A DNA stretch of 64,000 nucleotides from Atrina japonica (taxonomy: Eukaryota; Mollusca; Bivalvia; Pterioida; Pinnidae): positions 1 through 64,000 of the forward strand of contig BROG01000961.1 of NCBI GenBank assembly GCA_030159075.1, written 5' to 3'. The notes beneath the pieces were generated by a model that ran no database searches, was not told the DNA's origin, and saw only the letters and a list, made by a program, of their open reading frames with translations. Positions 53,402-64,000 of this stretch are shown here, in pieces. The position numbers and the translations under genes were made by a program. The number at the start of each line of letters is the position of its first letter. Position 1 is the stretch's first letter.

Positions 53402-56400
53402 CTGTAAGGAGGAACATTAAAACTTTACAAATTACAAACAATAATCAATATACATGATATCATAGCATCTATAAATAGAGCGGAAATAATCTTGGAATAT
53501 TTGTGAATGAATAGCAAAAAGCCAATACAGTGAAACTTGTACATAACGACCTCCTTAGAGATACAAGAAAACCACTCTTTATTGGGAGGTGATCTTTACA
53601 TAGAAGTTGAATTGTACAAAAATGGTACTATAGGGGACAACAAAAAATGTCTTTGTGACCAGGAGGTCTTTATACACAGGTGGTCGCTAAAGCAGGTTTT
53701 ACTGTATTTTACCATTTAAATATTTGGTCACATATCTACATTGTAGTACCAGCGTATTACCCAGTGTGCAGTCACACTTGCATTAAAGGCCACCTCTGTA
53801 TAAGGGGCACCTGCCTATAAAGGTCAATCAAGCATAACCTTTGTTAACGTTTTTATAATGAATAAACCTCTTTAGTTCACCTGTCTATAACGGCTCCTTT
53901 TGTGTGTGGCTTTTATAGTCAAATTTGACTGTAGTATCATTTTTCCATCGTAAGTCGGCATGGATAGGATATGTTTGGTATGGAGAAATTTCTTTCAGGT
54001 AACAAAACCAAAATTTTATTTTCCAATAAAATTATATTTTAATACTGTACTCAGTTATTAAATCTGCAACAATTAAATATCCATATACCTGAGAACATTA
54101 AGGGACATTTAAAGGATACAAGAAAAATATGCTCGTAGGAAAAGACCATTACCGTATTCGACTCAAAAAACGCCAATGTCCCTATAAGCCCCCCTCCCCT
54201 TGTCCCTATATTTCATATATAAAAAGGATGGGCGCTTATTCCTACTAACTGATAGTCAAAAAGACATAAAGCAGTTACTTTTTCATGAGGTACGTTGGTA
54301 AAGTTATTATAGTTAATACAGTGGACACCTACATCTATCAACATTCTTGTGTTGCATGGGGCTAGAGATAAACTGTTATTTACGTTTTTCATGTCCACAT
54401 CGCCTTGTCAACATGCTATAAAATATACTTGATCATGAGTTAAAACAGGGGGAGGGTTGCTTATAGCAACATGGGCACTTACTGGGTCGAATACGGTAAT
54501 GTTAAATCCATTTAAGGTATCCAATGTATAAGACAGTATGTTAGATTTGGCTATGTCTGTCGCACTCTTGGTAAATTCCGAAAAAAATAGTAAATTTCAT
54601 CCAAATATCAAACTGAGAGTTTTCTTTAGATGAAAGACTTAAATTTGATATTACTATTTTTTACTGATTTTTGTACAGGAATTACAAAACAATTAAAACA
54701 AATATCTTCTACATCTGTCATCGATATTAACTCGGTGATAAGTGTTTTGATGAGTAATTGACAACGATGATGTGCAATATTTGTTTCCTCTTTGATATTT
54801 GGTCCCTACAAATCTTATATCTGTACAAAGGATATACCGATCTAACTTGAAATATAAAAATGGGTAGGTATATGTATGCTACTACTGAAAAATGGCTAAG
54901 TTTCCGAATCCACCAAATCCACAAAAATCTGCAGAATGCATCCACAAGAGGAGGTGCACATCTTCAATACACATACAAACATCCTACTAAGTTTCAACAT
55001 TGTACGTGGAAAACTGTATGAGGAGTTGATTACACAAAATTTTCCCTGCCTGTATGCCCACCGGCCAGGCTGACAATCACCATTTTATAACCTGGATTTC
55101 ACTTCGTGCAACCCAGCCAAAAAATTATAGAACCTTACCAGGCATCAAGTATTTACCTTATATACAATGGATACCTTAACTCATCACCCCTAAAAAACAT
55201 TGGACTCTTCTGTAAATCAATGACTTAGACCAGTCCAAATATGTCTACAGGGGTAAATGAGTAAAGAGTAACCACAATATTTTAAAATATGTTATATCTT
55301 TTACCAGGCTGTTAATACTATATTAAGCTGTACTTCATTTAATAACTGAAGAGTGCTTGTCTGAAAATACATACATTTGATCTGATTCAAATCTGATTGG
55401 TTGAGATTGATCATGTGACAGGTCTACAACTTTTTATGTCCAACATAAACATATCTCACATATCCCTATGAAATGGCAGCATAAAAGCATGACAGGACTT
55501 AGTCATATATTTGTATTATAATTACAAAGTCTTATTCTTTTGCTAGAGAAGGAGGTATAGTTGTTCTAACAAGAAAAATCATTTAACACTGATACACATG
55601 TACATAGGTACTTCTTCCCCAGACAACATGAATTTCCTGTGTTAACCAAATACAGTAAAACTTCGATGAGTCGAAGTTCAAGGGACCACATGGAAAAGTT
55701 CGAAATATCGGTACTTCGACTCATGGATGGTAATTGAGAACCATACGATTTTAATTTCACAGGTTGCATAAGGTGTATATTACTGCTTTGAAACCATTTA
55801 AGACAAGTATGGTCATTATGATTAATAATTAATGTTAAATTTAACTTAGTTTTCGTGAAATTAAAACATTGGGTGTTTATGAGAAGGAGAAGAATTATCA
55901 TGGGGTGATTTCATACACATGTAGATTTTGACTTTCGTATAATATATAGGAATATTTGTTGATTTTATAGAAATGGGCCCAAAAATTTATTCGAAACATC
56001 GATAATTTCGACTCAAAAAAGTTCGAATTATAAATTTTTTGATAAGTAGCGTTAAATAGCAAAATTATTCAGGACTTTGTGAATAGTTTGAAACATCGAG
56101 AACTTCGACTCATCGAAGTTCCATTGTATTCACAATTTCATTGCATAGTTAAATATTGCCTCATTTGTTGTGCATATCCAGGGATTTTCCACCCTTTTAT
56201 AGGGGGCCAAAATAAGGCCCCACTCCCAATGCAAATTTTCCCCAATTTCAAAATTGAAATTTCCCAAATGAAGTCAAATGACATAGAATTTGAAGAGCTT
56301 TTTGTATTTTCAAACAGTTTTGTACCATATAATTTTAGATTTCCTAATTTCAAGACAATGTTGCTAATTACCAATTCAAAGGGCCCAGGTCCCATTCAAG

Positions 56401-59400
56401 TCTATCTGACTTTACTTAATTTATATTAAAGTTTTTCTTCTGTAATCTGGTCAATTGTCCAATTTTCATTATGTTTCCAGGTGTTTAGTTGTTCAAATTT
56501 TGCATGAAAACAAACTTTTTATGAGATTTGGAGAATAAATACATATTACCTATACATGAAATCATTAATTACTGACCAATGAGCAAATTAGAAAATTTAA
56601 ACAGACTGACACTAACATATTTAAAGCTATCCCCCGCAAATTTCATAATGGACTAATAATTGTAATGATGACAGAAATTTCACGGATAGGTGCACACTTG
56701 TATTCAGCCATGTAACAACAGGATGCCTGTATCTCACAAAGTAATAATCTTATTTTTATACACTCCTAATTTTTCCCTAATGATTCAGATGAAGATAATA
56801 TAAGTTGTGACTTACAGCATATCTCCTTTTTTCAGCCTCGTGTTTGGGTGTGGATTTGTAATAATGTATGATAATGGCTTCCGTTTCTGTTCCGAGTGAC
56901 CTGTAACAATACATCAGTAACATACAGTACATCACAACAATGTCATCATCTTGAAGGCTTAAAGCAAAAGCAGTTAGTGAAGTTTCATGGCTGTAGCTGC
57001 AGTACCTTGCCCACAATGGACTGAAACAAGAAGCTTAATGCAGGACTATTCTTATAGTAAACAATTAAGTCCAGGCGAGCTAAAACATTTGGGTCAAAAT
57101 TAGGACACAGCAACAAGCATCCACCTGTTTTATTCAGTAATGACCCAAGACAATGTGCATGTGAAGTTTCATGACTGTAGCTGCAGTACCTTGCCCACAA
57201 TGGACTGAAACAAAAACCATAACACAGAAAAATGATGCCGCCAAACAGTGGCAGCAATAGCGCTTCTGTTCTTTGTACAGGCGAGCTAAAAATGAAGTAT
57301 TAATGTATAATTGAAACTCCAAGTCCATTAGAATATGACAAATTGGATATTAAAAATAGTCCCAACATCAATAACAATTGCACATCCTAAACAGAATGGG
57401 ACCAGGTGTCTGGAATGATTAGAGACCCCAGTAAGCATGCTACAAAATCAGGGAAAAGATATGATAACCATTACTTGCAATATTCAAAGTCTGAAGATTA
57501 ACTACATTCAGTGTTTCTGAAATGTAACAAACATCGTTATACACTTGTGGAAAAAAACTGTAAGTAAACAGATGATGGATGATGCTCATGTTCAGTGAAG
57601 AGTTACGGTTACTACAAGTCGTTATAAGTATTTCGGTTACTACAAGTCATCATAAGTACTTCAGTTACTACAAGTTGTCATAAGTATTTTGGTTACTACA
57701 AGTCGTCATAAGTATTTCGGTTACTACAAGTCGTCATAAATATTTCGGTTACTACAAGTCGTCATAAGTATTTCGGTTCCTACAAGTCGTCATAAGTATT
57801 TCGGTTCCTACAAGTCGTCATAAGTATTTCGGTTACTACAAGTATTTCGGTTACTACAAGTCGTCATAAGTATTTCGGTTACTACAAGTCGTCATAAGTA
57901 TTTCGGTTACTACAAGTCGTCATAAGTATTTTGGTTACTACAAGTCGTCATAAGTATTTCGGTTACTACAAGTCGTCATAAGTATTTCGGTTACTACAAG
58001 TCGTCATAAGTATTTCGGTTACTACAAGTCGTCATAAGTATTTCGGTTCCTACAAGTCGTCATAAGTATTTCGGTTACTACAAGTCGTCATAAGTATTTC
58101 GGTTACTACAAGTCGTTATAAGTATTTCGGTTACTACAAGTTGTCATAAGTATTTCGGTTACTACAAGTCGTTATAAGTATTTCGGTTACTACAAGTCAT
58201 CATAAGTATTTCAGTTTCTACAAGTCGTTATAAGTATTTCGGTTACTACAAGTTGTCATAAGTATTTCGGTTACTACAAGTCATCATAAGTATTTCAGTT
58301 TCTACAAGTCATCATAAGTATTTGATTTATAATCCAGGGCTCAACAATCATGGTTTTCCAGTTGTCCGGAACATTTTGTGGTCAGACAAGCAAATGTTAC
58401 TTCTCATTTGTCTGCCAAGACAAGTGAAATTGTTGTAGGCAAAAATTAATTTAATAAAAATACCAAGTATATTTTTTAAACACAAAATAATTCATGATCA
58501 TTAAATGTTGCACTTGATTTTCAGACAAGTCATTTTTGCATTTGGACAAGTAGATTTCAATACGAATTTTTTTGCGATTGTTAACCCCTGTAACGATTGA
58601 ACAACAACAATTACTTTACACTTACAATAATGGGAAACATCCATACTCAGAGATTGCATTCTGTTCTTCACAAGATCTGATATATCATTTTTTTCTGCTT
58701 TTTCAAAGAACTGTTTTACATTCAGTGAGACCTTTTTGGGTGGTTTCTTTATTTTTCTGTTGTTATTAGTTGAGTCTACCTGTTTGTCACAAAAAAAAAA
58801 TAATAGTAATATAATTAAGTAGATCACTGCTACTTTTTGCTGTCTTGTCATTTTTATATTTTAAGCATTTGGTAACATAAAATGGATAAAAAAAAGGTCG
58901 TTGCATAACTGGAAAACATGACAACATAATTTGGGTGTGATATAGCTCATACTGAAAGATATATTAAATTCATGATTTAACATCATGTGAGTTAACCGAT
59001 TATTGATTTACTCAGTTTTGTGAAATGCTGCCACGAAGTGTATTATATAAATGAATATTGAGTTCCACGACAGTAGTTTTTGAAGTTTTTGGTTCGTTTT
59101 CATGTAGCAGAAACACATACATTTTTTTTACACTTACATCGTCTCCTAATGCTGAGGATTTCCTCATTTCTGTTCTATAAATAGCTATAGGGATTTCCCC
59201 AGTAACACTACACAACCCTCTGTATACTTCACCATATGTTTTGTATTTCTGCAATATATCTCGCTTCACTTTAATCTGGAAAAAAAAATTTAGCATCTTA
59301 AACATGGTATGGATGAATGTAGTAGAAGTTAACATGGATAATACGATGGGATATGTCTTCAAAGATCAAGCCATCTGCCACTGAAATATACCTGCTTGCT

Positions 59401-62036
59401 TTGGCAAGATTTAATGTGCGTGTGACTACTTAAGGCCCTTGCCATTCATCTCTGTGAGGCAGGGAGAAAAGACTTAAATGCATGTGCATGTCCTTGCTTG
59501 AGTGGTCCGTATTTCCACCGGCTTTTTAAGTGCCGCTACACTGGTACAATCTGACTAAGGTAATCAAACCTCTGAAAATCTGGCATGACTGGGGATTAAA
59601 CCAGGGACCTTTATATTGAAGATCTGACACTCTACCAACTGAGTTACTCTGTCCACTCCACTGAAATGTGGTCTCTTGAGACAGGTGGTCTCTCAGAAGA
59701 AGGATTTTATCTTCAGAATTACTGTATTTGACCCATTAAGTGCCCAGGGCACTACAAAAATCTGGAAAAAGGGGTGGGTGCTTAATAGGACCAATTAAAA
59801 GTCAAATTGACATAAAACAGTTAATTTTTATTTTTGCCGATCATATGTAAAAAGGTGGAGGGACGCTTATAGTAACATGGGCGCTCAATGGGTCAAATAC
59901 GGTACTGCATACCTGACAACTTTCGCCCTCTACAATTTCACCATTTTCATCCTTAGATAAATGGGCAAATCTAAAATGAAGGCAACAACTGCAAGCTAAA
60001 CTACTGAAGCATGGACATCTATGCCATGCATGTAACTGATAATTAAGGGCATATATGTCTTCTGATGCAAAAGGGCAATTAAACCTGGGGGCAAAAGTTT
60101 CCAGGTATATATCATTTGACTGAGTGGTTTGAGGTCTTATATGACAGATGAGTTCTCAAGAGAAAGGTCTCAATTACGATTTAACTATATCATCTTGCAA
60201 TTCTAATTAATATGCCCTTGGGCCAGAGGATTCTGTTTTCTTATGTAATATATTCAATCTCCATGGATACCGGGAAATGAATTACTCACACTTGAAAGAT
60301 GACCTGAGTTTTGTTCGGCATCGATACCGAGTAGAAGTCTGGCAAACTTGATGAGGTAGCCCTTAACGTATGTCTGGTAGAGAAGTGTGTCCAACATACT
60401 GCTGCTAAATACTTGTCCTGCAGCAAAGGGTAGGCGGAAAATGTGTGTCAGACTGGTACGCATATTCTCTCTCAATTTCTGTAGGAAAAAAAAAAAAAAA
60501 AAGATTTCCACGGTATAGTCTTCATTTTGTTGTCATTAATGCATATATATATATATTTATATATTTATATATATATTCTGAATAATTAAATGTCACCCAT
60601 ATGGAATCCATATTGACAATTAATAAAAGAGGGTCATCTTGAAAAAAAAAATTTAGTTCTGTATGTGACAAAATCTTGATTTTGGCATCACAGAAATCTC
60701 AAACAAACTTACTTTTTCCACTCTGGCGACCTTTTGTGAGTATTCATCATGAGCCTGGAACTGCATGAACTTCATATTTGATGTTTGAGATAGTTCAGTG
60801 ATGATGTTTGTATTAGGGAAAAACCTAGAAATAGTAACATACATTAGTTAATGGCTGACATGTGGAGAAATTTATGAAAACAAAGTCAGTTGATAAAATT
60901 ATAAAAATTGTACACGTATTGGGGGATTTGTTAAGTTTTAGTAACAACAGCATATTCTCGATTTATTGAATGACTCATTCATTTACTGACTCTGCTTTGA
61001 TACAAATAACTTGATAATTTACTATTTTTTTTATCACATTTAGTATTTTCTGATTGTCAAAATTGTTAATTAAGTCTTATTTTGTTAAAAAAGAAAAAAG
61101 AAATTTTAGAGCACATTTAATTTAACCATTTCAGCCCTTGAAGTGCACGGACATAAATGTAGTGATTGTCTATGTGCACCAACATTGGCAAGTGAATACT
61201 CAAGTACTTAGTACTTCTAATTTATGTTCAAAGTGTTAAAATTAAGCTGTGCAAAAACTAAACCGTGCAATATTGACATTTCAGTTTAGATTACAATTCT
61301 CAGCTAATAAATCATATGTTATGAAGAAAAAGGTAAAAAAAATTAATTTTCTGTGAAAGTTCATGTTTAACAATTAAGTGTTCTTCCAGGCATGATACAG
61401 TACATTTATATTGTGTTTCATTGTTGTTTTACATGATGTCAAAATCCCCAAAAATCACACTACAAATGAGAAAACATTTGGCACCAAAGTGCTAAAACCA
61501 AACGGTAGTTCAAATCTGTTGTATTATACACTTTTGGTCCATTTTGTTGTTGTTGTTGGTTTTAAGTTTCATCTAAAATACCAGTGACACTCATAAGCTG
61601 AATGCTTAGCACAGGAACACATGGAACAGTCACTAAAAGTTTTTTTAGTCTTTGGTATGACCCGGTGCAGACAATCAAACTGGGGCCTTCAACTTGCGAG
61701 TTCAATGATCTACCACTAGACCACTGCATGCGGTGACCAGTATTTCAAATAATCCTTGCTGCATTTGCTTCAGTCCATAGCCTAGGTCTTAATTTGTAGT
61801 AGTTCATTTTATACTGAACATTTCTATACAAAAGAAAGAAAGGATGTGCAACAACAATTAAACAAATGTAGACAGTTATGATGGACAATAGAGAGGTCAC
61901 TTACTTTGAGATGGTCTGGACGGCTACAATGGTTTCAGAATCGGCCAGTACTTCCTCTACCTCCAAGTTGGACGATCTGTTGACCACCACAAGGTGACTT
62001 GCTTTAGTTATACCAGCTCTAAGTAGGTCATCAACA
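52747..62036 (-). CDS. KCNT1-like: Slo2/KCNT sodium-activated K+ channel, C-terminal 487 aa, 7 exons (partial)
   Basis: Cytosolic part of a high-conductance Na+-activated potassium channel. Exons in transcript order are 62036-61905, 60824-60713, 60478-60290, 59275-59138, 58779-58626, 56900-56816 and 53401-52747. Together they are 1465 nt, all GT-AG with matching phases. Signatures of the RCK2 gating domain appear in order: DDLLRAGITKASHLVVVN, FFPNTNIITEL, NMKFMQFQA, FRLPFAAGQVFSSSMLDTLL, GEIPIAIYRTE, SDLVKNRMQSL, LSYIITNPHPNTRLKKGDML and YVIQPS. The 217-residue last exon carries a Ser/Thr-rich tail (RRRQSWSEG, RSRSHS) ending DEPLLE. The membrane pore and RCK1 lie upstream, beyond 64000. A minus-strand AATAAA lies at 52640-52635, and a decayed copy of the last exon end lies just downstream. 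Confidence 0.93.
53528..53704. mobile_element. MITE, 177 bp, same termini
   Basis: cagtgaaacttgt...gcaggttttactg with TA on both sides. The internal sequence has diverged. It lies 127 bp upstream (transcript sense) of the KCNT last exon. A decayed relative follows at 53755-53935. Confidence 0.72.
54152..54496. mobile_element. MITE with ccgtattcga ends
   Basis: Inverted ends ccgtattcgac/gtcgaatacgg flanked by TA. It shares gatgggcgcttatt-type text with 59722-59902 and a half copy at 62912-63050. Confidence 0.6.
55178..55262. mobile_element. Small foldback element
   Basis: actcatcacccctaaa and tctacaggggtaaatgagt are inverted ends around about 50 bp. Lies in the KCNT intron. Confidence 0.4.
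55653..56126. mobile_element. MITE, 474 bp, cagtaaaacttcgatgagtc ends
   Basis: Inverted ends cagtaaaacttcgatgagtc and gactcatcgaagttccattg with TA flanks. The ends contain the internal palindrome cttcgatgagtcgaag. Internal cttcgactcatgg repeats part of the end. Confidence 0.65.
56816..56900 (-). CDS. KCNT1-like: KCNT exon, SYIITNP segment
   Basis: Eighty-five bases encoding KPLSYIITNPHPNTRLKKGD, equivalent to LSYVLINPPPDTRL in vertebrate KCNT1. The real frame is not the longest open frame here; it is fixed by phase and by the join to YVIQPS. Acceptor ttacag, donor GTAAGT. Confidence 0.9.
57600..58323. repeat. Minisatellite, 28-bp unit, about 25 copies, in KCNT intron
   Basis: Unit ttactacaagtcgtcataag then tatttcgg. 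Variants include tcat, ttgt and cggttcc. One unit near 57838 is short. Confidence 0.93.
58626..58779 (-). CDS. KCNT1-like: KCNT exon, SDLVKNRM segment
   Basis: Starts with a Lys-rich linker (RKIKKPPKKVSLNVKQFF) and ends NDISDLVKNRMQSLSMDV, equivalent to the Slo2 ELVKNRM motif. It leaves in phase 1. Acceptor acaaacag, donor GTAAGT. Confidence 0.9.
59138..59275 (-). CDS. KCNT1-like: KCNT exon, IPIAIYRTE segment
   Basis: Forty-six codons including TYGEVYRGLCSVTGEIPIAI and YRTE. This matches the Slo2 EIPIGIYRTE motif. Donor GTAAGT. Confidence 0.92.
59400..59660 (-). mobile_element. tRNA-derived SINE in KCNT intron
   Basis: Minus-strand head agtaactcagttggtagagt (A box) and ggtccctggtttaatcccc (B box). 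Confidence 0.6.
59722..59902. mobile_element. MITE, 181 bp
   Basis: Inverted ends ctgtatttgacccatt/aatgggtcaaatacgg flanked by TA. Same family as 54152-54496. Confidence 0.65.
60290..60478 (-). CDS. KCNT1-like: KCNT exon, FRLPFAAG segment
   Basis: Sixty-three codons including FRLPFAAGQVFSSSMLDTLL and FARLLLGIDAEQNSGH. The acceptor follows a long T tract; donor GTGAGT. Confidence 0.93.
60713..60824 (-). CDS. KCNT1-like: KCNT exon, IITEL segment
   Basis: Encodes FFPNTNIITELSQTSNMKF and AHDEYSQKVARVEK. Acceptor tttctag, donor GTAAGT, ends in phase 0. Confidence 0.93.
61580..61735 (-). mobile_element. tRNA-derived SINE in KCNT intron
   Basis: Minus-strand head with gtggtctagtggtagatcat, then body similar to 36690-36945 (tgactgttcc). 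The B box is eroded. Confidence 0.5.
61905..62036 (-). CDS. KCNT1-like: KCNT exon, DDLLRAG segment
   Basis: Begins with one base of a split codon and ends with two bases of a Lys codon. Encodes VDDLLRAGITKASHLVVVN and ADSETIVAVQTIS, matching Slo2 channels. Donor GTAAGT. Confidence 0.92.
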
Positions 62037-62297
62037 CTTCAGATAAAAAATATATGTAATTATTTGCAATCAAAATGTATTTGAGAGACACTATGTATCT
62101 TAAGGGCTAAGTCATTTATAAGAACTTTAAAGTCCCATAACTTGGCAAAAATGCCTAAAATTAGCCAAAATCAATCTCATTTTAGACCTAATTGATGGTA
62201 AGTAAGATACCAAGTTTGGTTAAAATTTGAGGAAAGATATCCAAGATGGAAACCCAAAAGTTGCAAAGAGAAACCCAGATAGACCAAACAGAAAGTA

Positions 62298-62425
62298 TGC
62301 TGATGATCTTATGTCTAATGATCTTATGTCTAATGGTCTTATGTCTAATGATCTTATGTCTAATGGTCTTATGTCTAATGATCTTATGTCTAATGGTCTT
62401 ATATCTAATGATCTTATGTCTAATG
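62298..62425. repeat. Minisatellite, 15-bp unit in a 30-bp alternation
   Basis: gatcttatgtctaat and ggtcttatgtctaat alternate, giving open frames on both strands that are not genes. Lies upstream of the first visible KCNT exon. Confidence 0.92.
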
Positions 62426-62911
62426 GGCACAAAAATAACCGAAAAAGAGCTTTCCCTACCTCCTAAATTCTGGGTCCAGGGGCCAAAATATTGGGAAAAT
62501 ATACAACATTTTAACAGAAACAGAAAAGTTTAATTTGACACATTTGTTTGAAAATACTTTATTCTTTATTTTGGAATTCCAAAATGGGATATTTTATGTA
62601 TTTTCCCCCAAAATAAGTAATTTTCAAGATTTTTGCATTGGGATGGGTCCTGTAACCGGACCCCAAAATGGCCTAGTAAAATTCCAGTGAAATAATTCAA
62701 AATTATAAATCAAACATTTACATGCATTATCTTAAGATTTATTGCACATTTCAATAATTTTTTGTCAATATGAGATATGAATTCTTTTAGATTGTATCTC
62801 ATCTGCGAAATTTCAAGTACAGTGAAATCTCGTTATCTCAAAATTCACAGGACTGCTCTTATTACTCGGAGATATCAGAAATTCCAGATAAAAAATTTTA
62901 AACTTTGACAT

Positions 62912-63050
62912 ACCGCATTTGACCCATTAAGTGCCCAGGGATTTACAAAAATCAGGAAAAAAGGATGGGCACCTAAATAATGGGACCAATTAATAGTCAA
63001 ATTGACGTAAAACAGTTAATTTTTTACAAGGCACAGTGGTAAAGTTGTTG
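62912..63050. mobile_element. MITE, half copy
   Basis: Left part of the 59722 family (taccgcatttgacccattaa); the right end is lost. A separate partial element with cagtgaaatctcgttatc lies just before, at 62822-62890. Confidence 0.5.
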
Positions 63051-63139
63051 TCAAACAAATGTGGTCTCTAAAGACGGGTGGTTTCCCAAAAGAGACTTTA
63101 TTCACAGGATTAGTTAGCCGAGTGGTTTTTTGAATGTGG

Positions 63140-63900
63140 TCTCACAATACAGGTGATCTCTCAAGACAGGTGGCCTCATGAGACAATATCTCACAAGACA
63201 GGTGGCCTCATGAGACAATATCTCACAAGACAGGTGGCCTCATGAGACAATATCTCACAAGACAGGTGGCCTCTTGAGACAATATCCCAAAAGACAGGTG
63301 GCCTCATGAGACAATATCTCACAAGACAGGTGGTCTCACGAGACAATATCTCACAAGACAGGTGGCCTTATAAGACAGGGTCTCACAAGACAGGTGGCCT
63401 CATGAGACAGGGTCTCACAAGACAGGTGGCCTCATGAGACAATATCTCACAAGACAGGTGGCCTCATGAGACAATATCTCACAAGACAGGTGGTCTCATG
63501 AGACAATATCTCACAAGACAGGTGGTCTCATGAGACAATATCTCACAAGACAGGTGGTCTCATGAGACAATATCTCACAAGACAGGTAGTCTCATGAGAC
63601 AATATCTCACAAGACAGGTGGTCTCATGAGACAATATCTCATAAGACAGGTAGTCTCATGAGACAATATCTCACAAGACAGGTAGTCTCATGAGACAATA
63701 TCTCACAAGACAGGTAGTCTCATGAGACAATATCTCACAAGAGAGATGGTATCTCAAGACAGGGTCATCTCACAAAACAGGTGGTCTCACAATACAGGTA
63801 TTCTCTCAAGACAGGGTCATCTCACAAGACAGGGTCATCTCACAAGACAGGGTCATCTCACAAGACAGGTGGTCTCGCAAGACAGGTGGTCTCTAAAGAC
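63140..63900. repeat. Minisatellite, 32-bp unit with 12-bp palindrome
   Basis: Unit is built from atatctcacaagacaggtgg and the perfect palindrome gtctcatgagac. Over twenty units. The flanks (63060-63140, 63840-63900) hold related but irregular copies, and a similar single unit lies at 59670. Confidence 0.92.
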
Positions 63901-64000
63901 AATTTTCACTGTATATGTATTTGTATTTTTAAATGAAAACGGAGAAATAGATAACTTTTTTGTGGCCTTTCTTTTACTTTTATAAAGGTTTTTCTTTACA

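Noticed and set aside
56777..57016. Longest minus-strand frame across 56816-56900 as the KCNT reading frame
   Set aside because: That frame does not join in phase to either neighbour. The shorter alternative frame gives SYIITNP and joins cleanly to YVIQPS.
62227..62533. Repetitive open frames on both strands as a small gene
   Set aside because: Both arise from the 15-bp repeat (gatcttatgtctaat).

Overview
The window is animal nuclear DNA, most likely from a bivalve mollusc. It is AT-rich, has long spliced genes with GT-AG introns of several kilobases, and is crowded with microsatellites, minisatellites, MITEs, tRNA-derived SINEs and degraded retroelements. The bivalve assignment is an inference from repeat style and protein similarity, not a database match. 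All family comparisons were made from memory.

Three protein-coding genes can be rebuilt with consistent splice phases. (1) Plus strand, 3499-15998: a complete nine-exon SLC9B (NHA-type) sodium/proton antiporter of 563 residues. (2) Plus strand, 25025-42608: fourteen exons of an SLC6 sodium/chloride-coupled transporter, 643 residues from just before TM1 to the stop; its first coding exon was not identified. (3) Minus strand, 62036-52747: the last seven exons, 487 residues, of a Slo2/KCNT sodium-activated potassium channel. Its pore and N-terminus lie beyond position 64000.

The SLC6 intron between exons 3 and 4 holds a 4.74-kb Ty3/gypsy-type LTR retrotransposon (27805-32543) with 122-bp LTRs and a 5-bp target duplication. 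Its end lies 36 bp from the next exon. The reverse-transcriptase core is deleted and one integrase aspartate region is missing. SLC9B introns and one SLC6 intron carry copies of a roughly 350-bp element with a hammerhead-ribozyme-like core (CTGATGA, GAAAC, cleavage-site GTC, paired stems). These resemble animal retrozymes and include one complete head-to-tail monomer.

The gene-poor stretches (16110-25020 and 42610-52540) hold fragments of an RT-encoding retroelement, SINEs, MITE pairs, large minisatellites and segmental duplications. One RT fragment (about 21595-22445) shows strongly one-sided A-to-G change on its coding strand, in two blocks with sharp edges, suggesting ADAR-type editing. 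The three host genes encode membrane ion or solute transport proteins, but nothing in the sequence shows that they are co-regulated.
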